The notes beneath the pieces were generated by a model. It had not been told where the DNA came from. It ran no database searches and worked only from the letters and a program-made list of their open reading frames with translations. Of a stretch of DNA of 64,000 bases, positions 11,593-21,166 are shown one piece after another (positions within the stretch are counted from its first letter, which is position 1; each line of letters opens with the position of its first letter). This DNA comes from Tetrapyrgos nigripes. Taxonomy: Eukaryota > Basidiomycota > Agaricomycetes > Agaricales > Campanellaceae. The stretch lies in assembly GCA_013368315.1 (NCBI GenBank), contig JAACJM010000062.1, positions 336,710-400,709 on the forward strand, read 5' to 3'. The translations under genes and the position numbers were made by a program.

Positions 11593-12820
11593 TTACGTCT
11601 CCTTCACCTTCGTAACCCTAGCAGTATCATGGAAGTGCCAATTGACGTACACGTCGACTGCGCTACATTAGTTTCTATCACAGGCTCCCTTCATATCGAA
11701 GACCGTTTATCCACTTCCTCAAGTACCTTCAGCAGTTAGCTACGCATATCGCGTGCACGAGCAAGATTGTCGTCCTACCTCATTCTATTCCATTCCGGCC
11801 ATCCTCATCTGTACCTCCTTTTATTGTTTTATTTTTCGTTTTCATTGCATCCATGTTATGAGGCCGAAGAATGAGACTGAGTTTTGACACACTGTTTCCT
11901 TGTGGCTATCACTTCACGGTCCCGATATTGGCATTGCCCACTGACCGTGTACTTATCTTAATTTGGCTCGGCTTCCTCGCCGGCAACATCGTTTGACTTT
12001 TCTTACCACGGCCCAAATAAAATAAGGTGTATTTTTTCTACGTCTGAGACCTCAGGCCTCAGGCTTCGTACTCGACACACCTCGCCGCTGGTAGGCTACA
12101 TTCCTTCCAGCATCAACCCGAAGTGACGGCGATCGCGAGTCCAACGCGATCCAAGTAACGGGTCCACTGTAGCACCATCCAGGATGTCTTGGTGCCACAA
12201 CACCGAGGTTGGTCCACCTCTCACTGTCGACGGTGTGGATTGCGTCTGGTTGTAACCCAGTACTCGGTGGGAAGATGATCCGAAACTAAAGATATCGAGT
12301 TCAGATAGGGGCTTTGTATTCTTATGTCGTTTGGGGCAAACAAACAAATTTACCTTCTTCTGGGTCAACCACCGCGTCTGTGTTACGAGCTTGGCGAGCT
12401 CTGTTTGTTCGTTTATGGCTATAGCGTAGAAGTTTGTCGCAAAACGCTGTTGCGAAACGCCAGCAAATTACGCGTTCTTTCGGTCTTGCCAAGGTCTTGC
12501 TTCATCACGCTCATTCCAGGCGTGACGGTATATTTTATTCTTTTCGTCTTATATTCTTTCTCTACGTACTTTGTGCTCACTGTGGAGAGCACGCCTTTCG
12601 TATAATACGCGTAGAGACATCCGGTAGTGCTCAACTGCCACCTACCTCAGTTCCTTGCAGGTCACTCCTTCCTTCCACAGTATGCTCCCAAATCCTCCTC
12701 TAAAGCTCACCTCTCTTTCCCTTTCTTTTTCATTTCCAAATCAAGATCCGCCTCGAGCTTACCGATTCTATATGTACCAGGAGTCTTCATTGTCTCCAAC
12801 ACGTCGTGAAGCCAATATTC
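11593..12820 (-). pseudogene. 3' fragment of the SDR gene, split by an insertion
   Basis: Two pieces, 11593-11627 and 12679-12820, match contiguous sequence at the 3' end of the SDR gene (23042-23230; for example TCTCCTTCACCTTCGTAACC, and the region after TATGCTCCC encoding the C-terminal end). They are the SDR end of the tandem duplication. The fragment stops at 12820, where it joins DUF6534 sequence. It lacks the catalytic part, so it cannot be functional. Confidence 0.75.
11628..12678. mobile_element. Unclassified 1.05-kb insertion with 5-bp duplication
   Basis: This sequence interrupts the duplicated SDR fragment. The pentamer AGTAT is present on both sides (11623-11627 and 12679-12683), consistent with a target-site duplication. 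Compared with the intact SDR copy at 23.06 kb, removing 11628-12683 restores collinearity. No open frame inside (largest about 90 codons) has a recognisable domain, and terminal repeats are weak (GGAAG near the left end, CTTCC near the right). It is probably a non-autonomous element or LTR remnant. Confidence 0.5.
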
Positions 12821-13129
12821 ATCTACCTGCGTAATCCGGAAGGAAATGCCAGTACGCTTTGTCCTTCATCATATTCTCAAGCTGTATGCCTGGCTGATCA
12901 TATCCACCATGCTCTTCTTTCCAGTTTGCCTTATATTCGGATGTTATGTAGGTCGTATCTATACCTTGACATTCTGACACATTCTAAAGGTGTTCACCAA
13001 AGACTAACGGTGCAAGTATCGTCCAAGCAGAACGAATCTATCCATTCTGCAAGCGAATGCACCTCGCCGAATCCAAGTTCAACGGAAGCCTACATAGAGT
13101 CTGTGTTTGATCGGCTTGAAAACAACTAA
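12821..13129 (+). pseudogene. 3' fragment of a DUF6534 gene
   Basis: This copies 9238-9651: NPEGN-like exon end, the same intron (GTACG...TTTCCAG), then VCLIFG, IGR-Y, and the tail with IHSA.EC.S.NPS. A stop codon and deletions interrupt the reading frame after TLTF. It is followed by a copy of the upstream region of epoxide hydrolase 1 including its TATA box (13413-13419). It is the left end of the second duplication unit. Confidence 0.75.
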
Positions 13130-13412
13130 TATGGAAGATGATTAGGGAGAGTGAGACCAGTGATCATACGGATCTTTCTGGCACAATTTTCCGCACAGAG
13201 CCCAAAGTGTCTGGTAGTGACTTCTTACAAAGCTTACTACCAGATGACTCTCCGGGTCCCATTCGGGTTACTACGCCGACAAGATTTGTCAGATATAGCT
13301 GCCACTCCAGGGACAAATACATCGAAAACAAATGCTCAGCCGGGAGCTTCCATCGGTGATCAAGCCAGAAAGGTGCTTGCTATCCTCCTCGGTCGAGAGT
13401 CGGGCAGGGGCG

Positions 13413-13419
13413 TATAAAA
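13413..13419 (+). promoter_or_regulatory. Stranded TATA box, formerly of epoxide hydrolase 2
   Basis: TATAAAA lies in the duplicated promoter block ending GATGGATCAC (13421-13430). The cognate coding region resumes only at 21137, after the 7.7-kb insertion, so this promoter no longer abuts a gene. Confidence 0.55.
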
Positions 13420-13545
13420 CGATGGATCACAGTGTTAAAATACAATACATTCGTATCTAATTCATACGTACTTGTTGCGCCATTCGCTTCCTTTCTTCAC
13501 GGACTCGTATTTAGTTCCCGGGTAGTGGCGCAGCCTTATTTAGAC

Positions 13546-13619
13546 GAGCTGTGAACCCGTGCCTTCGGCACGATGACTCGCTGTCGCTCGCACCTGCCTA
13601 CAGCACGGATTCACAGCTC
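13546..13619. repeat. GC-rich stem-loop near the element's left end
   Basis: GAGCTGTGAACCCGTGC at 13546 pairs with its reverse complement ending at 13619, with one mismatch in 17 bp. A nested hairpin CGTGCCTTCGGCACG sits in the left arm. Such structures are common at termini of tyrosine-recombinase retroelements and other fungal elements; the role here is unproven. Confidence 0.6.
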
Positions 13620-14306
13620 GCCGGGGCTGCGCCCCTGGACCCCGCTCACTCGGCTGGCGCCTCGTTCTCGATAATAGGGGTATATACAGGGTTACTTATT
13701 ATGAGGACTCACTTGGCACTGCACACCTCAAAAAAGGGTATGGCCATTAGTAATGTTGCAGCCCATCTTCTCATTCTAACTAACTCAGGCTATAATCCAC
13801 TCAGACCTTCAGCCCTCACTCTTTTTTATTATTAAGCTCTGGACTTCCCTCACTCAGCACTGCACACCTTGAAAAAGGGTATATACATGGTTATTATAAG
13901 CATTAGTTTTTGAGAACTTGGTTTCAAGTCTACATTGGTTTAGTTTCAGTCCGCTCAAAACACACAAAGTAAATATACTCTGTACTGTCCTTCATAGTCA
14001 TTAAAATTTGAAAAATTCTGTGCATTAGTGTTGAGGATGTTATGTGCCAAAGCCAGGCCAGACTTACTGAGATTATACTACCCCTGCCACTATTTCACAT
14101 TTTTATCATACATATACTGTACATTACATACTTACCATTGAGGATGTGCAAGGATACTATCAGCCACCCCCACCCCCATATCTACCCACATCCTCCCACT
14201 CACACCTCCAAATCTTCCTCCATCATTATTAGTTAACTATGATAACAAAATTCCAGACACCCTTCCTCATTCTCCTTCTCTTGCATACAGTCACCTGAGG
14301 AAAGTA

Positions 14307-14582
14307 CTGTACTATTTCAATCAATTCGCGAGTCACGCGTCACGGCCCCCAAAAATTCGCGAATTTTCCTGAGCTGTCCGTGGTCACAGAGGCCCATTCG
14401 CGAAAGGGACAACCGAAATGTCACTAAAAATCTACCAAAAACGGCTATAAACAGGTCAAAATTTCGCGAAATTCGCGAAAAATTTCCTCTGTCACAGGTC
14501 ACTCAGCTAGAATCGCGAAAAAAATATTCGCGAGACAGGGCCACAGTCACAACCCCGTCGCGAATTGATTGAGATAGTACAG
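14307..14582. mobile_element. Tc1/mariner-type MITE, family A
   Basis: A 276-bp non-autonomous element with inverted ends starting CTGTACTAT. The two ends match over about 24 bp with one mismatch, and TA dinucleotides flank it at 14305-14306 and 14583-14584. TA duplication and the CTGTACT terminus fit the Tc1/mariner superfamily. The interior carries many copies of the 8-bp palindrome TTCGCGAA or close variants. It has no coding capacity. It is related to the MITE at 52132-52281. Confidence 0.8.
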
Positions 14583-15175
14583 TATGCTTTCTTACAATTT
14601 ACTAATAGTTGACCTCAGTATGGTAGAATCTAAGGCTTTTTTGAGCTATTTACATCTTCATATATTTACAGGGACCTTTTTGCTATATTTATTGAGGTAT
14701 GTAGCATATATGCTGTGGAACATAGGTAGTGAAGTTTGCCTGGGAAAACAGACGGACAGGGGCTTATTACCGGCAGTAAGCGTGGCTGTCAGTGGTGGCA
14801 GTTGTTTCTGTCAGAAGGTTGTGCAGATCACGTGACTTTGTGCCTTACTCCGTGATAAGCCAGAAAGAGCGTGTGAAAGGACGAACCATACCGGGACACA
14901 CTTTGACGACACGTCCCTCTCATCTCTGCCTCGTCCACACACGCTCTCTCCTCATTCTCTCCTTTTTTGCTCCTTCTCTTTCCTTCCCTGGTCACAACCA
15001 GCACAGTGTCTTTACTCTCTAAGGCCATTCCTGAACCCTCTAGCCCACTTTTGGTCTAATTCATGACATCATTCAAGGGACCGATCTTCCTACAAGAATT
15101 GCTGCCGCTAAAACTACTCGCCATGCATGGCACTAGCCCCAAAAAATTTCCTGAACTCGTAACCACCACCTAGAC

Positions 15176-16522
15176 ATGTCTTCTTATCTCTTTTCCATCA
15201 CCATGCCTATTATCAACCGAGGCTCTTCGCTCAGACCCAACAGTTTTGACCCGTTGAAACGCAAGATGCACAAAAACACGGCGACGATTGAATTGTTGAA
15301 GAAACTCACCCTGGAAGAGAGGCTGAAGGCGAACTTGGAGATTGAGAAGAGGAATGGGTTGAAAAGACAGGCGAAGTTGAAGAAGGTGAGGGGAGAGGAT
15401 GCAGACGACATGTCAGATACAGCATCCCTCATCACAATTGTGGACAAGGAATATGAGGGTATCAGGAAGAACCCCGACCTTTATGATCATTTCAAGCCCT
15501 TCCTTCCCGTCCGAGTCATCGAGTGGATTAGCAGGAAGAATGCTGAGGAAAAAGCCATTGGGAAAAGTGTGTTGGGTAAGCATGCATATGCTCCTGAGGT
15601 TGAGACTATCAAACGCGATCCCACTAACTCGGTTGACCTCACCTTCCCATCCGAGCTCTTCCTCACTGCCAACCACAGTTACCTTCCCCTGGGCCTCTTC
15701 CATAGCACCCGCATCCAACGTCTCGCTACTGTTGGTGCCAGCCACAACACTCGCATCGTCTATTCTGACGGCAACAGCGCAAAGTTACGCATCTGGGACG
15801 TTAACGCGATGGTGAAAAGCTTCGGCTTCGAAAACGACGATTTCGAAGGCCTCCCCACATACATCCACTACACAGACGCTATGGCCATCTACATGGACTT
15901 CGTCACAGAATGGGAGAAGAACAAGGAAAATGGACCCCATTCCCAATTCATTTTTGTGCACAGTGGTTTTTGGTGCAAAGACTCGGAACTCATCGACTCA
16001 TACACTTACTGGAAACTGGCTGAAAAGGAACTTTGCATGGACTGGCACGATCAGCATCTTGGGTACGACTCCACGACATACCAGGGCAAGCTGCAGAGAT
16101 GCTGGACCAGATACACATTGGAGCAACTTGTACCTTCCTCCTCCCGGAGTTCCAGACACGACAACCGTTGTGAAGACTGCAGTGAATCTGGCTCCTGCAG
16201 TTCTTGTCACACCCCCTTTCCAAAAGGCAATGCGCAGGATGCCAACATGTGTTGCCTACTCTGTGGCGAGCGAGGTCACCGAGTCTCGCAACATCCAAAG
16301 GACAGGGCAACTCTCTGGGTGAAGAGCAACGGGAAGGGAATGCAACACCCTACCAATGGTAAAACCATTTGCATCCCTTTCAACGTCCTTGGACTTCGGG
16401 GTGGTCGAGGTCCAAACCAGCGAGCTTGCCTGGGAGACTGTGGTAACCTCCACGTCTGCTCCTTCTGTGGCAACACCGATCACCACGCCTTCTCTGGCAA
16501 GTGTGGTAGGTCCTCTTACTAA
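15176..16522 (+). CDS. Gag-like protein of a DIRS/Ngaro-type retroelement
   Basis: An uninterrupted frame of 448 codons precedes the reverse transcriptase. The N-terminal third is basic and charged, as expected for a coiled or nucleic-acid-binding segment. The C-terminal third is Cys/His-rich: CEDCSESGSC near residue 330, then CLLCGERGHRVSQH and CSFCGNTDHHAFSGKC, which are degenerate zinc-knuckle-like CX2CX4H patterns. Its 3' end overlaps the next frame by about 170 nt in a different phase, so pol expression would need frameshifting, internal initiation or splicing. The gag role is inferred from position and zinc motifs. The start may be the ATG at 15176 or the one ten codons later. Confidence 0.6.
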   Translation: MSSYLFSITMPIINRGSSLRPNSFDPLKRKMHKNTATIELLKKLTLEERLKANLEIEKRNGLKRQAKLKKVRGEDADDMSDTASLITIVDKEYEGIRKNPDLYDHFKPFLPVRVIEWISRKNAEEKAIGKSVLGKHAYAPEVETIKRDPTNSVDLTFPSELFLTANHSYLPLGLFHSTRIQRLATVGASHNTRIVYSDGNSAKLRIWDVNAMVKSFGFENDDFEGLPTYIHYTDAMAIYMDFVTEWEKNKENGPHSQFIFVHSGFWCKDSELIDSYTYWKLAEKELCMDWHDQHLGYDSTTYQGKLQRCWTRYTLEQLVPSSSRSSRHDNRCEDCSESGSCSSCHTPFPKGNAQDANMCCLLCGERGHRVSQHPKDRATLWVKSNGKGMQHPTNGKTICIPFNVLGLRGGRGPNQRACLGDCGNLHVCSFCGNTDHHAFSGKCGRSSY

Positions 16523-17776
16523 TCCTATCCTCGTGCCGTCCCAGGATATCGTTATGGGCAACGATACTCTCTCAAGGGACCGCCTTTCTGCCTATACCCT
16601 TGCCTCCTCACCACCAGATCCTCTCATATACACCGACCTCTACCCCTTCATCCATGAACACCATACCCATCCCAAAGCCAGTCCTACCCATACCGAAATC
16701 TATGATCATATTGTCTCCCCCTACAATGCCGATGCCTTCGAACAAGACCTTTCCACTCATGGACTCAACGACACCTTCCCCTACCTGGTACGAAACCTCC
16801 ATCAAGGTTTCGCCATTGGACGCTTACCAAAATTAACAACAACTGTCGTCATGCCTAACCACAACTCTTGCAACATTGGGGAAGGGCCCAGGGTGGTCAA
16901 GGATTATATCGATGGTGAAATCAAGGCAGGTCGTTTCTCCGGTCCTTTCCCCATGTCCACTATGAAGAAGATCATGAAGGGCCATTTCATCGCCTCTCCT
17001 CTGATTGTGGCTGAGTCGGAACAAGGACTGGGACTGCCGGTGAAGTACCGTGTCTGCCAAAATCTGTCTAAGGAGGTTAAAGGACAGCCGTCTGTCAACT
17101 CCTACATCAGTAAGGCAGACTTTCCTACCAGATTCGATACCCCAGTCACAGTGGCAGACTTGGTGAGTTTTCTTCTACCTTCTACGATGCAATGGCGTCT
17201 TCTCTTCTACGGTGCTATCACCATTCTACCTTTACGATGCAACGGCATCTTGTTTTATGGTGTGCAACACCATTCTACTTCTACAATGTGACGATGTCCT
17301 GTTCTATGGTGTGCAACACCATTCTACTTCTACGACGTGTTGACGTCCTGTTCTACGGTGTACTACACCATTCTACTTCTACGACGTGACGACGTCCTGG
17401 TCTACTGTGCCTTGCGCTATTCTACTTCTATGTTGTGTTGGCATCCCCTTCTATGGTGTTTACCACCATCTTACTTCTACGACACGACAGCGTCTTGTTC
17501 TACACTTCTACTTGTTCTATAATACCCTATGTATTGGTGGGACCGTTTACTTATGCATGCCTTTTTGCAGATTGCTTCTGCCCCTGAGGGTACACAAGCT
17601 TGTGCTCTCGATATCAAAAAATTCCACCGTACTTGTCCTGCTTTGCCCACTATAAACCATTCCTTGTTGTCCATGTTCAGGGCATGTTTTATGTTGATCA
17701 CTGTGTTCCATTCAGTTGTGCGTCAGCCAGTAGTAATGCTGGTATGATCGCCAATGCCGCCATCGCCATTTGGGCT
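16515..17776 (+). pseudogene. Reverse transcriptase, N-terminal half (interrupted)
   Basis: This shows the RT of a tyrosine-recombinase retrotransposon: GLNDTFPYLVRNLHQGFAIG, EIKAGRFSGPF, YRVCQNLS, SVNSYISKADFPTRF, then after a 408-bp intron ACALDIKKFHRTCPALP and FYVDHCVPFSCASASSNAG...IAIWAP. These correspond to RT blocks up to just before the catalytic YxDD. A one-base frame change near 17650 separates RTCPALP from the FYVDH block. At about 17776 the coding stops abruptly. The continuation, with the EDD block and RNase H, lies on the opposite strand at 19266-18226, which shows an inversion. The element is therefore dead at this copy. Confidence 0.75.
17163..17570 (+). repeat. ~50-bp minisatellite inside an RT intron
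   Basis: The intron begins GTGAGT at 17163 and ends TTTTTGCAG at 17570, in phase 0 between VADL and IASAPEG. It contains about seven diverged copies of a roughly 50-bp unit, each with TTCTACTTCTACGACGTG, GACGTCCTGTTCTA and GGTGTRCAACACCAT blocks. Introns are known in DIRS-like elements; one filled with a tandem repeat is unusual. Confidence 0.75.
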
Positions 17777-19271
17777 CCCAGTCTGCAATACGGTGCTTGG
17801 CTAGGACATGTGGTCGTAGGTCTGAGGGCTTGATCTCGTTTGCTTTCCAGGCAGGATGGGTAGAAAGATGTGAGGGATCGACAGGGGAACGAGTTGATGC
17901 GGCATCAGGTGCAGTAAGAAGGGTCGTAGAAGTGGAAGGAGATGAAGGTGGGGCTATTGAAGCCTCAGGTATAGAATTAGTATGGCGTATCCTTTTAAGA
18001 GGGTTGCAAAATAATTTCTGCAGAAGAAATAAATGAGAAAATTAACGACATGTTGACAGTTGAACCTCAATAAGACATACAATTTCAGGAGAAGACGGAG
18101 CTGTGCCAACATGCGGGCGTTTAGGAGCATTGCAAAAGGGGTTTTGGAATGGTGAGGTGCGCAGTTCCTCACCATCCTGGGCATCGTTCAAAGAAGGCAA
18201 TGACCGGTGAGGTTTAAATGGATTCTTAAACATATGACAAGAAAGGTTTCAACTCCTCGGGTAGGTCAAACGAGAGGAGGAGCTTTTTGAGGGGGTTTAC
18301 AGGGGGACCCAATTCTCTGTGCGAGATAGGGTCAGCAGGGTTTTCGGCAGATGCGACATATTGCAGGGTAATGGACATGTGTAAGGGAAGGATGATGTTG
18401 TAGATACGATGAATAGAATGGTTGATCCATATGTTAGGGCTGCGACCTTTCTTGACAGCTCCAATAGTGCCTTGGTTATCAGAATGTACAAGGAGGTTAA
18501 CATTCTGGTAGCCAAAGTCCTCGACAAAGTAGAGGAGGAGTTCGACAGCTATCATCTCCAGGTAACAAATGTCCCAGCCTGGGCACATCTCCTTCCACTC
18601 AGGGTGAAGCCGAAAGGCAGTCCATTGTTCACCAATGACAATACCAATACCCCAAGAGGTACTAGCATCAACATAAAGACATAAATCCTTGGCCTCAGTT
18701 CTTGGCAGCAGTACATGAGGTGAGCAGGGAGTCAAGAGCACTTTGAGCCACCACTCAATGTCTTTGACAACCCAGATGGGGGTGCTAAGGCGTCTGTAGT
18801 AGCTGCCCTTAAAAAGGGTAGCAAAGTTGGAGAGGGATGGTAGGCGAGAATGTCCATGGACATATATGAAAGCACAATGGCAGAGAATACCATGTACCTT
18901 CTTGATAGGTTTGAGATCACATAGGTTGCCTCTATATGTGAAAAGGAAACGATCAAGATGATAAACCTATTTCAATCATTTTGTTTCCGGTAGCCAGACA
19001 AGTCGTCGGGGTAGGTCCCACTGTAGGCCGATGAAGGTGGTAATGAAGACAAATTTGGCGTCACCTTTGTCCTCTGCTGAGTGCCAAGGGATACCGAGGT
19101 GCTCTATCAACTGGAGCATAAGCTCCTTGTCATAAGCATAGTTGAGGGAGCCTGGAAGACCACTGATGGGCATGTGCAGCAACTTGAAATCGTCTTCGCA
19201 GCGTTTGATGGGTTGAACCCCTTTAGCTGACCCCTTTTTCTCTGCAGCAGAAGGAAAAATATTCATCTACC
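17777..19271 (-). pseudogene. Inverted segment: RT C-terminal half and RNase H
   Basis: Read on the minus strand from about 19271, this gives GVQPIKRCEDDFKLLHMP (the catalytic YxDD position, here CEDD), LGIPWHSAEDK, FITTFIGLQWDLPRRLVWLPE, then KVHGILCHCAFIYVHGHSR and an RNase H domain (18741-18226) with YVDASTSWGIGIVI, CYLEMIAVELL, HSDNQGTIGAVKKG and ENPADPISH. After further exons the minus reading reaches SDLRPHVLAKHRIAD at about 17780, the linker that precedes the recombinase in such elements. Reversing this segment would place RT-RNase H-linker in order and in the same direction between WAP at 17774 and QRVISSAEKAIAG at 19272. Confidence 0.78.
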
Positions 19272-20372
19272 TTTCCCCAGAGGGTCATCTCGTCTGCAGA
19301 GAAGGCCATAGCTGGCTCTACCATTGACATCACCAAAGAAACCTATGCTGCAGGTTTAACCCATTTTACGCAGTACTGCGATGAACTCAATATCGACGAG
19401 AGTCAACGTATGCCAGCTGATAAAATGCTGATAGCTGGATTTGTGGGCGAGCATATTGGTAAGGTCTCTGGTTCGACGATCTCTAATTGGTTGTCGGGTT
19501 TGAAGGCTTGGCATGAGACGAAGGGTGCTCCTTGGTGTGGTGATGATCACTGGATCAGAATGGCTCGCAGGACTGCTCATCGCAAAGGTGTAATCCACAA
19601 ACGCAAACCACGCTCCCCTGTCACCCTCCATCATCTCATTGCACTTCAGAAAGCCCTCAATTTCTCTATTCCCTTCCACATAGCTATCTGGGCAGTCGCA
19701 GTCATAACATTCTGGGCTTGCAGACGCCTTGGCAAGACAACTATACCATCAGAGGCAAAGTTTAACCCAAATTTCCACGTCACTGGGGAAGCCACTTTCT
19801 GTCACTTTCAACAACCGGATGGTACCCGCGCTGTTTCTTTCCACTTACCCTGGACCAAAACAACGCATGGTAATTCAGCCGACATCATTATCTCTGGCCT
19901 CATTGACGATCTGGAAGACATTTGTGGACTCAAGGCTTTAGCTCTCCACCTCAACATTAACAAGGACGGACCGAAGTTTTACTCACTATTTGGATATATA
20001 GATGCGCAGGGTAACCCACAGCACATGGTCAAGGACAAGTTCCTTGAACTATGTTTTGATATATGGACCAGGGAATGTATTTGCAATGTCCTTGGTCACA
20101 GTTTCAGGATCGGCAGCGCAGTTCACCTTCTCTCCCTTGGACTTGCACCAGAGTATGTGGCAGCTGTCGGTGGTTGGACGTCGCTTGCATTCCTTCTGTA
20201 TTGGCGTCGTATTGTGGAGATTGTGCCTGTCGCCATTCACAAGGCCATGGAGTTGGAAAAGGTGAAGAAGGCCATTGAAGACTACCGAAAAAAACTGTCT
20301 ATCTCTAATGCTATGATTGAGAATGTGGCCTCTGGACTTTCTTGTACCCCGAATGACTTTTTAGATGATTGA
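19272..20372 (+). CDS. Tyrosine recombinase of the retroelement
   Basis: The open frame extends upstream of the first ATG (19410) to a possible acceptor CCCCAG at 19269-19274, reading QRVISSAEKAIAGSTIDITK and then a core-binding domain (YAAGLTHFTQYCDELNI, TISNWLSGLKAWHETKGAPW). The catalytic domain carries the first arginine in WACRRLGKTTI, then LPWTKTTHG and LGHSFRIGSA (the H-x-x-R box). The last box is VGGWTSLAFLLYWRR, where Tyr occupies the nucleophile position. Such enzymes integrate a circular DNA copy of DIRS/Ngaro elements. The frame is intact to TGA at 20372, unlike the RT. Alternative: a Crypton-type recombinase, unlikely given the adjoining RT/RNase H. Confidence 0.75.
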   Translation, partial: FPQRVISSAEKAIAGSTIDITKETYAAGLTHFTQYCDELNIDESQRMPADKMLIAGFVGEHIGKVSGSTISNWLSGLKAWHETKGAPWCGDDHWIRMARRTAHRKGVIHKRKPRSPVTLHHLIALQKALNFSIPFHIAIWAVAVITFWACRRLGKTTIPSEAKFNPNFHVTGEATFCHFQQPDGTRAVSFHLPWTKTTHGNSADIIISGLIDDLEDICGLKALALHLNINKDGPKFYSLFGYIDAQGNPQHMVKDKFLELCFDIWTRECICNVLGHSFRIGSAVHLLSLGLAPEYVAAVGGWTSLAFLLYWRRIVEIVPVAIHKAMELEKVKKAIEDYRKKLSISNAMIENVASGLSCTPNDFLDD

Positions 20373-20929
20373 ATTGCAATTGTTGTATCCACATTCTTTG
20401 TATTTCTTGACCAGTACTTTATTGTACTACATACATACCCACTTGTATCTTGATCAATGAATGATATGTTTACTTAATTTTGTTTGCCTGTTTTGCTCGC
20501 TACGCTCTTCTGGGGGTCCAGCCGCCTAATATCTTAGGCATCTGTGCGTTGGAGCTCCGCTCGTTTTGGGTGCTCCAGATGGCTTAAGATTTCGTCTTCT
20601 GGACCCTGGAAGCTCAGGCCTTGACCCAAGAGGTTCTTTCTTTGGGTTTCCTTTCTGGAAACCCTTTCGCGTCCTTATCCCGATCGCGACGCGTCTCGCA
20701 AGCAATCACGTTTCAAATCACGTGCTTTGCCGCTTGCGCCGAACCTCATCGGGCCAAGCCCTCAGGCAAACCCCAACAACTAGTATATAACCAGTTGTTG
20801 GTTCCTCGAGTACTCTACACTGAGTACTCATTTCTCCTTTCTAGCGGAAAACCTAGCTTATTCGGTTAATTAGCCGTCGAAATCCTCACACGGGTAGTCG
20901 CATTCTATATAGATTCTATATACATATAT

Positions 20930-21131
20930 AGATCCCGGATAGTGGCACACCTAGTTATTCGGGCTTGCGTACTGACACCTTGATTACAGACTGATACCTT
21001 ATATACTGTCTGTACACTTGTGACACCTCCGCGTTCGTCTTCATGCGCTGAGGTGAGTAGTACTCTTATTTACTATTTCTTATTTTTATTCTTACTGATA
21101 CTACTTACGTAGGCTCACTTATATTCTATTA
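20930..21131 (+). promoter_or_regulatory. LTR 3' part acting as probable new promoter of epoxide hydrolase 2
   Basis: It contains TATATA at 21000-21005, a hairpin at 21026-21053 and a donor-like GAG-GTGAGT at 21051-21056, in the same order as the two solo LTRs. The sequence just before the gene, TTCTATTACACAG (ending 21136), fits a 3' splice acceptor. If used, the LTR supplies TATA, a short non-coding exon and an intron, with splicing into the leader 30 nt before the ATG at 21167. Confidence 0.5.
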
Positions 21132-21166
21132 CACAGAACCAACCCTCATCATCTCTCTTCTTCACC

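Larger units (their letters stand above)
13433..21131 (+). mobile_element. 7.7-kb composite insertion with CACAG target duplication
   Basis: Collinearity with the first duplication unit breaks at 13430/13431 and resumes at 21136 (GAACCAAC...TCATCATCTC, matching 9971 onward). The pentamer CACAG flanks the insert (13428-13432 and 21132-21136). The insert starts TGTTAAA and ends TCTATTA, like the LTR family seen at 2171 and 22769, and its last about 200 bp (20930-21131) match the TATA-hairpin-donor part of that family. The simplest reading is an LTR later interrupted by a tyrosine-recombinase retroelement. A motif close to TCCCGGRTAGTGGC occurs near both inner borders (about 13516 and 20926) and may belong to either element. 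Confidence 0.65.

Noticed and set aside
17163..17570. CRISPR or coding tandem repeat
   Set aside because: The repeats are confined within GT-AG borders between RT exons, diverge, and contain stops in the RT frame.
19410..20372. Host site-specific recombinase gene or Crypton
   Set aside because: The adjacent RT, RNase H and gag-like frames, and continuity of the linker once the inversion is taken into account, place it in a DIRS/Ngaro-like retroelement.
13516..20945. Definite split direct repeats (A1...B1-A2-B2) of a Ngaro element
   Set aside because: Only a short similar motif (TCCCGGRTAGTGGC) is seen near both borders. That is not enough to define the repeats by eye, and it may belong to the surrounding LTR.
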